DNA of 64,000 nt from JAKFDI01 sp044508835 (GCA_044508835.1 JBIQHD010000016.1:37148-101147); one strand, 5' to 3'. Positions 22,511 to 31,222 are shown, counted from the stretch's first letter. The notes: generated by a model from the sequence alone, not told the origin. Program-made: numbers and translations.

Positions 22511-23611
22511 TCAATCGAAGTTCGGCGTCTCCACGCCCAGCACCTTGTGCAGCTTCGGGCTGGTGGTCGTGTACTGCAGGTGGATGCGCTTCTCGGGAAA
22601 GATGTAGGGCGCCGCCGCGAAGGCCGCGAGCGCGGCTTCGTGGAAGCCCGACAGGATCAGCTTCTTCTTGCCCGGGTAGGTGTTCACGTCGCCCACGGCG
22701 AAGATGCCCGGCACGTTCGTCTCGAACTTCTCGGTGTCCACGCTGATCTGCTTGCGCTCCAGGTCGAGCCCCCATTCGGCGATGGGGCCGAGCTTGGGGC
22801 TCAGGCCGAAGAACACGAGCAGCATGTCCAGCGGCATGAGGCGGGTGACGCCGTCGCTGCCGGTGACCTTCACCTGCGTGAGCTTGCCGTCGGTTTCCTC
22901 GATGCCGGTGATCTGGCCGACGACGAACTGCATCTCGTAGGCCTCGCACAGCTCCTTCATCTTCGCCACGCTCGCCGGCGCGGCCTTGAAGCCGTCGCGG
23001 CGGTGCACGAGGATCACGCTCTCGGCCTTGTTCGGGCCGTCCTGCACGAAGTTGAGCGTCCAGTCGAGCGCGCTGTCGCCGCCGCCCACGATGACGAGGT
23101 TCTTGCCGGCGAACTGCGCCGGGTTCTTCACGCGGTAGAAGAGCTGGCTGTCCTGGTATTTGTCTAGGCCCTCGACCCTGAGCGTGCGCGGCTGGAACGA
23201 GCCCACGCCGCCGGCGATGAACACGGTCTTCGTCAGGAAGCGCGTGCCCTTGGAGGTCTCGACGTAGAAGCGGCCGTCGGCCTGCTTCTCGACCACCGTC
23301 ACTTCCTGGCCGAGGTGGAAGGTGGCGCCGAAGGGCTCGATCTGCTTGAGCAGGTTGTCGGTGAGCTCCTTGCCGGTGCACACCGGCACGGCGGGGATGT
23401 CGTAGATCGGCTTGTCGGGATAGAGCTCGATGCACTGGCCGCCGGGGTAGGCGAGCGAGTCGACGATGTGCGCCTTGATCTCGAGCAGCCCGAGCTCGAA
23501 CACCTGGAACAGGCCGACGGGACCGGCGCCGACGATGACGGCATCGGTCTCGATCGGCCCGTCGTGCGATTGCGCGGTGTTCGATATCTCCACGTTGGCC
23601 TTGGGTTCCAT
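22511..23611 (-). CDS. Thioredoxin-reductase-like ferredoxin-NADP+ reductase
   Basis: A 366-residue flavoprotein. The N-terminal FAD motif is DAVIVGAGPVGLFQ, and the NADPH motif is LVIVGGGDSALDW. A C-terminal motif NVPGIFAVGDVNTYPGKKKLI binds FAD. It has no CxxC pair, so it belongs to the TrxR-like FNR group (ferredoxin/flavodoxin-NADP+ reductases of Chlorobium and Bacillus type). The final segment LHKVLGVETPNFD is typical. It lies 51 nt downstream of fdxA on the same strand, so ferredoxin FdxA is the probable redox partner. Confidence 0.88.
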   Translation of the reverse strand: MEPKANVEISNTAQSHDGPIETDAVIVGAGPVGLFQVFELGLLEIKAHIVDSLAYPGGQCIELYPDKPIYDIPAVPVCTGKELTDNLLKQIEPFGATFHLGQEVTVVEKQADGRFYVETSKGTRFLTKTVFIAGGVGSFQPRTLRVEGLDKYQDSQLFYRVKNPAQFAGKNLVIVGGGDSALDWTLNFVQDGPNKAESVILVHRRDGFKAAPASVAKMKELCEAYEMQFVVGQITGIEETDGKLTQVKVTGSDGVTRLMPLDMLLVFFGLSPKLGPIAEWGLDLERKQISVDTEKFETNVPGIFAVGDVNTYPGKKKLILSGFHEAALAAFAAAPYIFPEKRIHLQYTTTSPKLHKVLGVETPNFD

Positions 23612-23662
23612 GGTGTCGTCTTCGGGTGGCGGCAGCGCCGGCGTGCGCGCTGCCTGGGCGGT

Positions 23663-23986
23663 TTACTTGATCAGCTCGGGCAGCTTGCCGTCGCGGTCCT
23701 TCCACTCGTCGGCATCGGGCAGCGCGGCCTTGCGCTTGGTGATGCTCGGCCAATTCTTCGACAGCTCGGCGTTCAGCCCGATCATGTGCTGCTGGTCGCC
23801 GGGCACGTCTTCCTCCGGCATGATGGCGTTCACCGGGCATTCCGGGATGCACACCGCGCAGTCGATGCACTCGTCCGGGTCGATGCTCAGGAAGTTCGGG
23901 CCTTCGCGGAAGCAGTCGACGGGGCACACGTCCACACAGTCGGTGTACTTGCAGCGGATGCACGATTCGGTGACGACGTGGGTCAT
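23663..23986 (-). CDS. fdxA: 7Fe-8S ferredoxin FdxA
   Basis: A 107-residue ferredoxin starting MTHVVTESCIRCKYTDC. The cysteines CIRCKYTDCVDVCPVDC and CIDCAVCIPECP bind the [3Fe-4S] and [4Fe-4S] clusters, and the C-terminal acidic/basic extension (KNWPSITKRKAALPDADEW) is the standard FdxA tail. It supplies electrons to the reductase partner in the next gene or receives them. Both are transcribed together. Confidence 0.93.
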   Translation of the reverse strand: MTHVVTESCIRCKYTDCVDVCPVDCFREGPNFLSIDPDECIDCAVCIPECPVNAIMPEEDVPGDQQHMIGLNAELSKNWPSITKRKAALPDADEWKDRDGKLPELIK

Positions 23987-24046
23987 GACGCGGGGCTCTG
24001 ATCTGGGTTGGGAAGAAAGTGTCGGCTCGAAGACGAACCGTTAATT

Positions 24047-24793
24047 TTAGGGCTTGAGGGTTTCTACCCGTCCTTGAGAGGCGTCAATCGAGGGGACGGG
24101 CAGGGCGCTGGCCGCGCCGGCGCCGACCGTGACCACCGTCGGCCGGCCGGCGTGCAGCACGGCCGCCTGCGGCAGCGTTGCCACCGTGTGGTCGCTCTGC
24201 AGCTGGTCGGGCCAACCGGCGCGGGAAACCACGCTGACGGCGGTGGATTCGGGCCAGCCGACTTCGAGCAGTTGCCGCGCCAGCGCGGCGAGCTGCCGGC
24301 CGGCCATGTAGAACACCTCGGTGTCGGCGGTGCGGGCGGCGTGCAGGGCGCCGCTGCGCGTCATGGCGGTGGTGAAGCTCACGCTGCGGCCGCTGCCCCG
24401 GCGCGTGAGCGGGCGCTGCACGGCGGCGGCCGCGGCCAGCGCGGCGGTGACGCCGGGCACCACGTCGCAGGCGACGCCGGCCTCGGCCAGCGCGGCGAGC
24501 TCTTCCTCCAGCCGGCCGAAGACGCTCGGGTCGCCGCCCTTCAGGCGCACGACGATGCCGACCTCGCGCGCATGCTTCACCAGCAGCGCGTTGATGGTGG
24601 CCTGCCGCGTGCTGTCCTCGAAGCCGCGCTTGCCGACGTCGATCCAGCGCGCCTGCGGCGCCAGGTCGCGCAGCGACGGGTCGGCCAGCGCGTCGGCCAG
24701 CACCACGCGCGCCTCGCCCAGCAGGCGCGCCCCGCGCACCGTGATGAGGTCGGCCGCGCCCGGCCCGGCGCCGATGAAGAAGACGCGCCCCAT
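24047..24793 (-). CDS. cobA: Uroporphyrinogen-III C-methyltransferase (SUMT)
   Basis: A 248-residue S-adenosylmethionine-dependent enzyme that makes precorrin-2, the precursor of siroheme (and of B12). It begins with FFIGAGPGAADLITVRG; other motifs are RLKGGDPSVFGR, DVVPGVTAALAAAAA, PLTRRGSGRSVSFTT and DTEVFYMAGR. It is not fused to a CysG dehydrogenase/ferrochelatase part. It is the last gene of the cys operon, which fits siroheme supply to the sulfite reductase CysI. The C-terminal end is a little diverged. Confidence 0.9.
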   Translation of the reverse strand: MGRVFFIGAGPGAADLITVRGARLLGEARVVLADALADPSLRDLAPQARWIDVGKRGFEDSTRQATINALLVKHAREVGIVVRLKGGDPSVFGRLEEELAALAEAGVACDVVPGVTAALAAAAAVQRPLTRRGSGRSVSFTTAMTRSGALHAARTADTEVFYMAGRQLAALARQLLEVGWPESTAVSVVSRAGWPDQLQSDHTVATLPQAAVLHAGRPTVVTVGAGAASALPVPSIDASQGRVETLKP

Positions 24794-24807
24794 GCCGGCG
24801 TCGCCGC

Positions 24808-26124
24808 TCAGGCCGCCTCGCGCACCAGCAGGGCGCCGCTGGTGCGGTTGGACGCCGGGTCGACGACGATGAGCGCGCCGCCGACGCGGTTGGCCTCGTA
24901 GGCTTCCACCGGCAGGGCGGCCTGGGTCTGGACGGTCACGCGGCCGATCTCGTTGACGTGCAGCTCGTGCGCGTCGATGCCCTGCAGGGTGTGGATGTCG
25001 AGCCGGCTCTGGATGCCGGTGATGCGTGCCTGCACCCAGCGGTGGCCGTGGCGCACCCAGTACTTGCGCCCGACGACGGCGGGCTCGGTGTCCAGCCAGG
25101 CGAGGGTGGCGCTGAATTCCTGCACCGGCCTGGCCGCGCCGGGCGTGGCGATCCAGTCGCCGCGCGAGACGTCGACCTGGCGGTCGAGCACGACGCCGGC
25201 GGACTGGCCGGCCTCGCAGCCGTCCACCACCGAGCCGGCGTGGCGCACTTCGGCGACCGTGGCGGTCTCGCCGCTGGGCAGGACCTGCACGCGGTCGCCC
25301 GCCTTCACGCGGCCGTGGGCGATGCGGCCCCACAGCACGCGCGGCAGGTGGCCGGCGCCGTCGCCGGGTTCGCGGGCGACGTACTGCACCGGGACCAGCA
25401 GGCTGCCGTCGTGGCGCTCGTCGGTGACGGGCAGCGATTCGAGCAGCTGCAGCAGCGTCGGGCCGGCGTACCACGGCCAGTGGGCCGAGGGCGTGGCGAC
25501 GTTGTCGCCGCGCAGGGCCGACACGGGCACGATGCCGCGCACGGCGATGCGGGCCTGGTCGGCGAAGGCGTGCAGGGCGCGCGACACGGCCTCGAACGCG
25601 GCCTGCGTGCCGACCTCGATGGCGTCGAGCTTGTTCACCGCGAACACGATGCTCGGCACGCGCAGCAGCTGCGCCAGCAGCGAGTGGCGGCGCGTCTGCG
25701 GCAGCAACTGCACCGCGTCCTGCGTGAGGTCGAGCTTGGTGATGTCGACCAGCACCACGGCGGCGTCGCTGCCGGCGGCGGCCGTCACCATGTTGCGGGT
25801 GTACTGCTCGTGGCCGGGCGCGTCGGCGATGATGAACTTGCGCCGCTTGGTGGCGAAGTAGCGGTAGGCCACGTCGATCGTGATGCCCTGCTCGCGCTCG
25901 GCCTCCAGGCCGTCGGTGAGCAGCGAGAGGTCGACCGGCGCGCCGGCGGCGCGCTTTTCCAGTGCGTCGATCTGGTCGGCGAGGATGGCGCGGCTGTCGA
26001 GCAGCAGGCGGCCGATCAGCGTGCTCTTGCCGTCGTCGACGCTGCCCGCGGTGAGGAAGCGCAGCGCCTGGTGCGCGAGCTCCTCCTGGCTGTCGAGGTG
26101 GCGGGTGGGTTGCACTGCGCTCAT
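24808..26124 (-). CDS. cysN: Sulfate adenylyltransferase subunit 1 CysN
   Basis: A 438-residue GTPase subunit of ATP sulfurylase. GTP-binding motifs are GSVDDGKSTLIGR (P-loop), DAPGHEQYTRNM (G3) and NKLDA (G4). It lacks the C-terminal APS kinase domain (CysC) that is fused in some bacteria. GTP hydrolysis drives APS formation with CysD. Its ATG overlaps the cysD stop by 1 nt (TGATG). The C-terminal part has the EF-Tu-like beta barrels. Operon order is cysI, DUF934, cysH, cysD, cysN, cobA. Confidence 0.94.
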   Translation of the reverse strand: MSAVQPTRHLDSQEELAHQALRFLTAGSVDDGKSTLIGRLLLDSRAILADQIDALEKRAAGAPVDLSLLTDGLEAEREQGITIDVAYRYFATKRRKFIIADAPGHEQYTRNMVTAAAGSDAAVVLVDITKLDLTQDAVQLLPQTRRHSLLAQLLRVPSIVFAVNKLDAIEVGTQAAFEAVSRALHAFADQARIAVRGIVPVSALRGDNVATPSAHWPWYAGPTLLQLLESLPVTDERHDGSLLVPVQYVAREPGDGAGHLPRVLWGRIAHGRVKAGDRVQVLPSGETATVAEVRHAGSVVDGCEAGQSAGVVLDRQVDVSRGDWIATPGAARPVQEFSATLAWLDTEPAVVGRKYWVRHGHRWVQARITGIQSRLDIHTLQGIDAHELHVNEIGRVTVQTQAALPVEAYEANRVGGALIVVDPASNRTSGALLVREAA

Positions 26125-27095
26125 CAGAAATAGCCTTCCTTCTTGCGGCGCTCCATCGAGGCGTCCGAGGTGCGGTCGTCCATGCGGGTGGCGCCGCGTT
26201 CGCTCACGGTGACCTGCAGCGTCTCGGCGACGATGTCCACCGCGTTGGCGGCGTCGCTCGCAACAGGGCAGGTGCAGGTCATGTCGCCCACGGTGCGAAA
26301 GCGCACCTGCGCGGTCTCCACCGTCTCGCCGGCGGCCGGCGGCGTCACGTCGGTCAGCGGCACCAGCAGGCCCTTGCGGCGGATCACCGGGCGCCGGTGG
26401 GTGTAGTAGAGGTCGGGCAGCGGGATGTTCTCGCGCGCGATGTACAGCCACACGTCGAGCTCGGTCCAGTTGCTGATCGGGAAGGCGCGGAAGTGCTCGC
26501 CCGGCTTGATGCGGGTGTTGAACAGGCTCCACAGCTCGGGGCGCTGCTCCTTGGGCTGCCACTGGCCGAAGCCGTCGCGGTGGCTGAAGATGCGCTCCTT
26601 GGCGCGCGCCTTCTCCTCGTCGCGCCGCGCGCCGCCCATCAGGCAGTCGAAGCGGTGGTCCTCGATGGCTTCGAGCAGCGTCACCGTCTGGTGGCCGTTG
26701 CGCGACTCCAGCGGATGCGACAGCCGCACCGTGCCGCGCTTGATCGAGTCTTCCAGGTGGCCGACGACCAGCCGCTCGCCCATCTCGGCGATGCGGCGGT
26801 CGCGGAACTCGATCACCTCGGGGAAGTTGTGGCCGGTGTCCACGTGCAGCAGCGGGAAGGGCAGGCGGCCCTCGAAGCGCGGGCGCTCGCCGGGGGCCGA
26901 GACCTTCTTCTTGAACGCCTTCTCGGCCAGGTGCAGCACCACGCAGGAGTCCTTGCCGCTGGAGAACAGCAGCGCCGGGCGCTCGAAGGCGCCGGCCACC
27001 TCGCGCAGGATGAAGATGGCTTCCTCCTCCAGCGCGTCGAGGTGGCGGGAATCCAGCTCGGGCAGGAGCTGGTCGATCTTCAGCGGGGCATTCAT
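26124..27095 (-). CDS. cysD: Sulfate adenylyltransferase subunit 2 CysD
   Basis: A 323-residue PAPS-reductase-fold enzyme that adenylates sulfate (with CysN). ATP-binding motif ALLFSSGKDSCVVLHLAEKAF is visible, then HVDTGHNFPEVIEFRD, ARRDEEKARAKERIFS, PISNWTELDVWLYI, YYTHRRPV and the ending MERRKKEGYF, typical of CysD. The gene is 4 nt from cysH and overlaps cysN, so the subunits are made in coupled fashion. Confidence 0.95.
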   Translation of the reverse strand: MNAPLKIDQLLPELDSRHLDALEEEAIFILREVAGAFERPALLFSSGKDSCVVLHLAEKAFKKKVSAPGERPRFEGRLPFPLLHVDTGHNFPEVIEFRDRRIAEMGERLVVGHLEDSIKRGTVRLSHPLESRNGHQTVTLLEAIEDHRFDCLMGGARRDEEKARAKERIFSHRDGFGQWQPKEQRPELWSLFNTRIKPGEHFRAFPISNWTELDVWLYIARENIPLPDLYYTHRRPVIRRKGLLVPLTDVTPPAAGETVETAQVRFRTVGDMTCTCPVASDAANAVDIVAETLQVTVSERGATRMDDRTSDASMERRKKEGYF

Positions 27096-27838
27096 CCGTG
27101 GGCTCCGATCATCGAGACGGCGGGGGCTTCCTTCACGTGCAGGCCGCATTCCTTGGCGGTCTCGTCCTCCCACCACCAGCGGCCGGCGCGGAAGTCCTCG
27201 CCGACGGCGATGGCGCGCGTGCACGGCGCGCAGCCGATGCTGGGCATGAACTCGTCGTGCAGCGGGTTGTAGGGCACGTCGTGCTGCTCGATGTAGTGCC
27301 ACACGTCGGCCCAGCTCCAGTCGGCCAGGGGGTTGAACTTGATGCGGCCCTTGTCGTCGGGCTCGCTGAACGGCACGCCGCCGCGGTTGGCCGACTGCTC
27401 GCGCCGCAGGCCGGTGATCCAGGCGCTGCGCCCGTCGAGCATGCGCGACAGCGGCTCCATCTTGCGGATGTGGCAGCAGGCCTTGCGCAGCGCCAGGCTG
27501 CGGTACATGGCGTCGTCGCCGTTCGTGCGCACGAACTGCACGGCCGCGTCGGCCGCGGGGCGGAACACCTCGACCGCGAGCCCGTAGCGCTGCTCGATGC
27601 GCGGGATGAGCGCGAGCGTCTCGTCGTGCAGCTTGCCGGTGTCCAGCGTGGCCACGGCGATGGGCAGGCGGTGGCGCGCGATCAGGTCGGTGACGACCAT
27701 GTCCTCGGCGCCGAGGCTGGTGGACTGCACCACCGTCCCGGGATGCGACGCGGCGGCGTCCTGCAGCATGCGCACGGCGTTCGCGACGCGTGCGTCGTGG
27801 CCCTCGGTGGCGCGGGCGTACAGACCGATGGCACTCAC
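27092..27838 (-). CDS. cysH: Assimilatory adenylylsulfate (APS) reductase CysH
   Basis: A 248-residue reductase starting with GTG at 27838 (overlapping the DUF934 stop at 27835). The paired cysteines RKACCHIRKM and IGCAPCTRAI bind a [4Fe-4S] cluster, the mark of the APS-reducing group rather than PAPS reductase. The catalytic Cys of the ECGLH motif is in KECGLH near the C-terminus. So sulfate is reduced at the APS level, which explains the absence of a cysC APS kinase gene. Nucleotide-binding motif: STSLGAEDMVVTD. Confidence 0.92.
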   Translation of the reverse strand: MSAIGLYARATEGHDARVANAVRMLQDAAASHPGTVVQSTSLGAEDMVVTDLIARHRLPIAVATLDTGKLHDETLALIPRIEQRYGLAVEVFRPAADAAVQFVRTNGDDAMYRSLALRKACCHIRKMEPLSRMLDGRSAWITGLRREQSANRGGVPFSEPDDKGRIKFNPLADWSWADVWHYIEQHDVPYNPLHDEFMPSIGCAPCTRAIAVGEDFRAGRWWWEDETAKECGLHVKEAPAVSMIGAHG

Positions 27839-28329
27839 TGCGCGGCCTCGCGGGCGAAGCGGATGCGCGGCTGGTGGGCATCCGCTTGATAGAAGACCGG
27901 GAAGCGGTTGAGCATGCGCGCGGCCGTCTCGATGCTCTCGCCGGCGCGCAGCGCGATGGCGTCGAAGCCGGTGCGGTAGAGCTGGGCCGACATGTCGGGA
28001 ATCACCTCGCCGATGGCGCGCAGCTCGCCGGCGTAGCGGTGGCGCACGCGCAGCAGGCGCGCCTGGCTGTAGGCGCGGCCGTCGGTCCACTTGGGGAAGT
28101 GCAGGGCGATGAGCGCCAGGCGCGGCAGGTCGGACAGCAGTTCGTTCACGTTCGCGTCGTTGGGGAACACCACGCCCACGCTCACGCCCTGCGGCCACTG
28201 GTCGCGCACGGCCAGCCACTGCGTCCAGGTCAGCAGCGAGTGGGCCCGCGGCGCGACGGGCTCGTCGTCGGCGACGCGGGTCCAGTCGTCGTTCTGCGGC
28301 GTGACGAACAGCAAGCTTCGTGCGCTCAC
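27835..28329 (-). CDS. DUF934 protein, sulfite-reductase accessory
   Basis: A protein of 164 residues with GTG start at 28329, preceded by ggagg 8 nt upstream. It matches DUF934 (GVVFPNDANVNELLSDLPRL, LIALHFPKWTDGRAYSQAR, LRAIGEVIPDM, NRFPVFYQ). The family is almost always encoded between cysI and cysH in bacteria that lack the CysJ flavoprotein, and is thought to help electron transfer or assembly of sulfite reductase. An ATG at 28407 would add 26 residues; it overlaps the cysI stop as ATGA, but those residues come from a palindromic repeat and are unlike the family, so I prefer the GTG. Confidence 0.85.
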   Translation of the reverse strand: MSARSLLFVTPQNDDWTRVADDEPVAPRAHSLLTWTQWLAVRDQWPQGVSVGVVFPNDANVNELLSDLPRLALIALHFPKWTDGRAYSQARLLRVRHRYAGELRAIGEVIPDMSAQLYRTGFDAIALRAGESIETAARMLNRFPVFYQADAHQPRIRFAREAAQ

Positions 28330-28351
28330 TGGTGCACCCTCCGCTTCGCGG

Positions 28352-28405
28352 GTCCCTCCAGGAGGGACGCGAGCGCCCCCTTCGGGCGGCCGGGCGGGGG
28401 CGCTC
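28352..28405. repeat. Palindromic REP-like element at the cysI/DUF934 junction
   Basis: Two nested inverted repeats: gtccctcc/ggagggac (28352-28359/28361-28368) and gagcgccccc/gggggcgctc (28371-28380/28396-28405, 10 bp). This class of GC-rich palindrome is common in Burkholderiales intergenic DNA. Here it fills the gap within the cys operon and may stabilise the mRNA or uncouple the two genes. Confidence 0.6.
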
Positions 28406-30116
28406 ATGCCGCCACCGCCGCTTCCTCGACCAGGTGGCGGGCGGCGTTGGCCGCCTGCTTGAACGGGTCGACGCCGATGCGGCGGAAGGTGTCGATGAAG
28501 CGCTCGCCGCCGCTGCGCTGCGCACGGTAGGTGTCGATCAGCGCCTCGATCACGTCCGGCACCTCGGCCACGGTGAAGGCCGGGCCGATCACCTTGCCCG
28601 GCGAGGCCTTGCCGTTGTGCCGGGAGCCGTCGGAGCCGCCGAGCGTGATCTGGTACCACTCGTCGCCGTCCTTGTCGACGCCGAGCACGCCGATGTGGCC
28701 GCTGTGGTGGTGGCCGCAGGAGTTGATGCAGCCGCTGATGTTCAGGTGGATGTCGCCGATGTCGTAGAGCTCGTCGAGGTCGTTGAAGCGCTCGGTGATG
28801 CTGGCCGAGACGGGGATCGAGCGCGCGTTGGCGAGCGAGCACACGTCGCCGCCGGGGCAGCAGATCATGTCGGTGAGCAGGCCGATGTTGGGCGTGGCGA
28901 AGCTCGCGTCGCGCGCGGCCTGCCACAGGGCGAAGAGATCGGCCTCGCGCACCCAGGGCAGCACCAGGTTCTGCTGGTGCGTGACGCGCAGCTCGCCGGC
29001 GCTGTAGCGGTCGGCCAGGTCCGCGGCCAGTTCCATCTGCGTGTCGGTCACGTCGCCCGGCGCCTGGCCGGCGCGCTTGAGCGACAGCGTCACGCTGCGG
29101 TAGCCGTCGAGCCGGTGCGCATGCACGTTGCGCTCGAGCCAGCGGGTGTAGGCGAGCGGCGCACCCTGCACCGGTGCCGGGCGCGGCGCGCCGGCCGGCA
29201 GCGGGCTCACGCCCGCGGGCAGCTGGAAGAAGGCCGACACGCGGTCGAGCTCGGCCTGCGTGATGAGCGGCGCCACGCCGTCGCCGTCGTTCTCGATGAG
29301 GGCGGCGAACTCCTGCTCGACCTCCTGGACGAACTGGGCGCCCATCGCCTTGACGATGATCTTGATGCGCGCCTTCCAGATGTTGTCGCGCCGGCCGTAC
29401 TCGTTGTAGACGCGCAGCACGGCCTCGAGGTAGGTGAGCAGCTGCGGCCAGGGCAGGAAGTCGCGGATCACCACGCCGTTCATCGGCGTGCGGCCCATGC
29501 CGCCGCCCACCAGCACCTGGAAGCCGAGCGCCCCGGTCTCGTCGTGCACCAGCTGCAGGCCGACGTCGTACCAGCCGGTGGCGGCGCGGTCCTCGCGCGA
29601 GCCGTTGACGGCGATCTTGAACTTGCGCGGCAGGGCGGCGAACTCGGGATGCAGGCTCGACCACTGGCGCATGATTTCGCAGAACGGGCGCGGGTCGGCC
29701 AGCTCGTCGGGCGCCACGCCGGCGAAGGCGTCGGCGGTGATGTTGCGGATGCAGTTGCCGCAGGTCTGGATGCCGTGCATGCTGACCTCGGCCAGCTCGT
29801 CCATCACGTCGGCGGCCCGGTCGAGCGGGATCCAGTTGTATTGCAGGTTGGTGCGCGTGGTGAAGTGGCCGTAGCCGCGGTCGTAGGTGCGCGCGATGTG
29901 CGCCAGCTTGCGCAGCTGCCGGCTGCTCAGCTCGCCGTAGGGCACGGCGATGCGCGCCATGGGCGCGTGGCGCTGCACGTACCAGCCGTTCTGGCGCCGC
30001 ATGTGGCCGAAGTCGTCGGCGCTCAGTTCGCCGGCCAGGTACCGCTCCAGCTGGTCGCGGAACTGCGCGGCGCGGTCCTTGACGAACTGGGTGTCGAACT
30101 CGGTGTATTGGTACAT
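28404..30116 (-). CDS. cysI: Sulfite reductase hemoprotein subunit CysI
   Basis: A 570-residue siroheme/[4Fe-4S] enzyme reducing sulfite to sulfide. The start is MYQYTEFDTQFVKDRAAQF at 30116. Cluster ligands are CCPGGDVC (C-x5-C, in TDMICCPGGDVC) and SGCINSCGHHH (C-x3-C). The N-terminal ferrodoxin-like half has TRTNLQYNWI and TCGNCIRN. Two-fold repeated structure and length are normal. No CysJ flavoprotein is next to it; the partner is likely a ferredoxin or DUF934. It is the first gene of the operon and follows a promoter region with a palindrome. Confidence 0.94.
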   Translation of the reverse strand: MYQYTEFDTQFVKDRAAQFRDQLERYLAGELSADDFGHMRRQNGWYVQRHAPMARIAVPYGELSSRQLRKLAHIARTYDRGYGHFTTRTNLQYNWIPLDRAADVMDELAEVSMHGIQTCGNCIRNITADAFAGVAPDELADPRPFCEIMRQWSSLHPEFAALPRKFKIAVNGSREDRAATGWYDVGLQLVHDETGALGFQVLVGGGMGRTPMNGVVIRDFLPWPQLLTYLEAVLRVYNEYGRRDNIWKARIKIIVKAMGAQFVQEVEQEFAALIENDGDGVAPLITQAELDRVSAFFQLPAGVSPLPAGAPRPAPVQGAPLAYTRWLERNVHAHRLDGYRSVTLSLKRAGQAPGDVTDTQMELAADLADRYSAGELRVTHQQNLVLPWVREADLFALWQAARDASFATPNIGLLTDMICCPGGDVCSLANARSIPVSASITERFNDLDELYDIGDIHLNISGCINSCGHHHSGHIGVLGVDKDGDEWYQITLGGSDGSRHNGKASPGKVIGPAFTVAEVPDVIEALIDTYRAQRSGGERFIDTFRRIGVDPFKQAANAARHLVEEAAVAA

Positions 30117-30241
30117 CGTCTGTTCTCGCTGGGATCGGGCCGCACGTCGGCAGGCCGTCGTTCCCCCGGACAGGAAGCCCCGGGAAGCCCGGCACTCTAG
30201 GTGCCGCCGATAGATATGCGAAGAACAGAATCGGCGGATAT

Positions 30242-30260
30242 ATATGCCTGAGGCGCATAT
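30242..30260 (-). promoter_or_regulatory. Palindrome upstream of cysI, candidate CysB-type operator
   Basis: The perfect 6-bp inverted repeat atatgc (30242-30247) and gcatat (30255-30260), with a 7-nt spacer, lies in the most AT-rich part of this region, about 126 nt upstream of the cysI start. A further atatgcg lies at 30213-30219. LysR-type regulators such as CysB bind such sites, but the exact identity here is an inference. Confidence 0.4.
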
Positions 30261-30301
30261 GAGGCGCCGCCGCGTCCCGGTGCGCGCACGAGCGGCGCGC
30301 A

Positions 30302-30330
30302 AGAAAAAAGGCCCGGTCGAAACCGGGCCT
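30302..30330 (-). terminator. Terminator of the phasin gene
   Basis: On the minus strand aggcccggt pairs with accgggcct (30309-30317/30322-30330, loop ttcg), followed by a run of six T. It lies 130 nt past the phasin stop. Confidence 0.85.
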
Positions 30331-30461
30331 TGAAGGTACCCAGAAACTGCAAGAGGGTACCGAGGAGACAACCTTTCAGGAGTGTCGCGGCAAGTGTCGC
30401 GGCCACTGCCGGCGGCACTTGTCAGATGGCGGCCGCTCCGGGAAGTTCAATGCCGCGTGTA

Positions 30462-31022
30462 TCAGGCGGCAGCCGTGGCGCGCTTGCCGCGGGTGGCGGC
30501 CTGCGTGGCCTTGACGGCGGTGGAGGTCACGGCCTGGAAGTTGGCTTCCGCCACTTCCGCGGCCTGCTTGCTCGCCTTGTGCACGGTCTCGTAGGCGTTG
30601 TTGGCGGCGGCCAGGGCCGACTTCACCAGCGCCACCGCGTTCTCGGTGCCGGCGGGGGCGTTCTTCACCGCGTTGTCGATCACGGCCGAGAACTTCTGCT
30701 GGGCTTCGGCGGCGGTCTCTTCGGCCACCTTGTTGACTTCCGCGCTGGTCGCCGCGGCGATGTCGTACAGGTGACGGCTGTAGGCGGCGGCCTTCTCGGC
30801 GGTCGGCTGCAGCAGGGCGGCCTGCAGGGCCACCAGCTCCTGCGCGTCCTTGACGGACAGCGCGGCGCGGGTGTTCTCGGCGGCTTCGCCGATGGCGGCC
30901 TTGGCGACCTGCAGGTTCAGCTCGACGAGCTTTTCCACGCCTTCGAAGGCCTTGTTGGTCAGGCCGAAGAGGGTCTCGATGTTGGCCTTGTGGGCGGCGA
31001 GCAGTTGGTCAGGGGTCAGCAT
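30462..31022 (-). CDS. Phasin family protein (PHB granule)
   Basis: A 186-residue, helical, Ala/Lys/Glu-rich protein starting MLTPDQLLAAHKANIETLFGL, the common beginning of Burkholderiales phasins (Phasin_2). The start at 31022 has ggagaacc upstream. Phasins coat polyhydroxybutyrate granules and control their size and number. Features visible are the amphipathic helical repeats FEGVEKLVELNLQVAKA and NKVAEETAAEAQQKF, and a basic Ala-rich C-terminal tail (KATQAATRGKRATAAA). It stands alone with its own terminator. Confidence 0.88.
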   Translation of the reverse strand: MLTPDQLLAAHKANIETLFGLTNKAFEGVEKLVELNLQVAKAAIGEAAENTRAALSVKDAQELVALQAALLQPTAEKAAAYSRHLYDIAAATSAEVNKVAEETAAEAQQKFSAVIDNAVKNAPAGTENAVALVKSALAAANNAYETVHKASKQAAEVAEANFQAVTSTAVKATQAATRGKRATAAA

Positions 31023-31222
31023 GGTGCGGTTCTCCATAGGTAGGACTGGAAGGGTTGGCACAGTTGTTTTGCTGCACTGCACCATGACTCGAAGTATAGA
31101 GGTGGCACGTGACAAATCAAGGGTTTCATGTTGCGATGCAGCAAACTAGGGAGCTGCCTCTAGGACGAGGCCTGCGCGGCGCCGGCAGGGGCGGCCCGGG
31201 GCCGGTGGAAGAATGGGCGCCC

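Larger units (their letters stand above)
30117..30461. other. Intergenic region between cysI and the phasin gene
   Basis: 345 nt without a credible gene. It holds the phasin terminator (30302-30330) and an AT-rich stretch (about 30205-30260) that is likely the cys operon promoter, including the palindrome at 30242-30260. Confidence 0.7.

Noticed and set aside
22511..23611. Thioredoxin reductase
   Set aside because: The fold is alike, but the redox CxxC pair is missing, so a ferredoxin/flavodoxin reductase is the better call.
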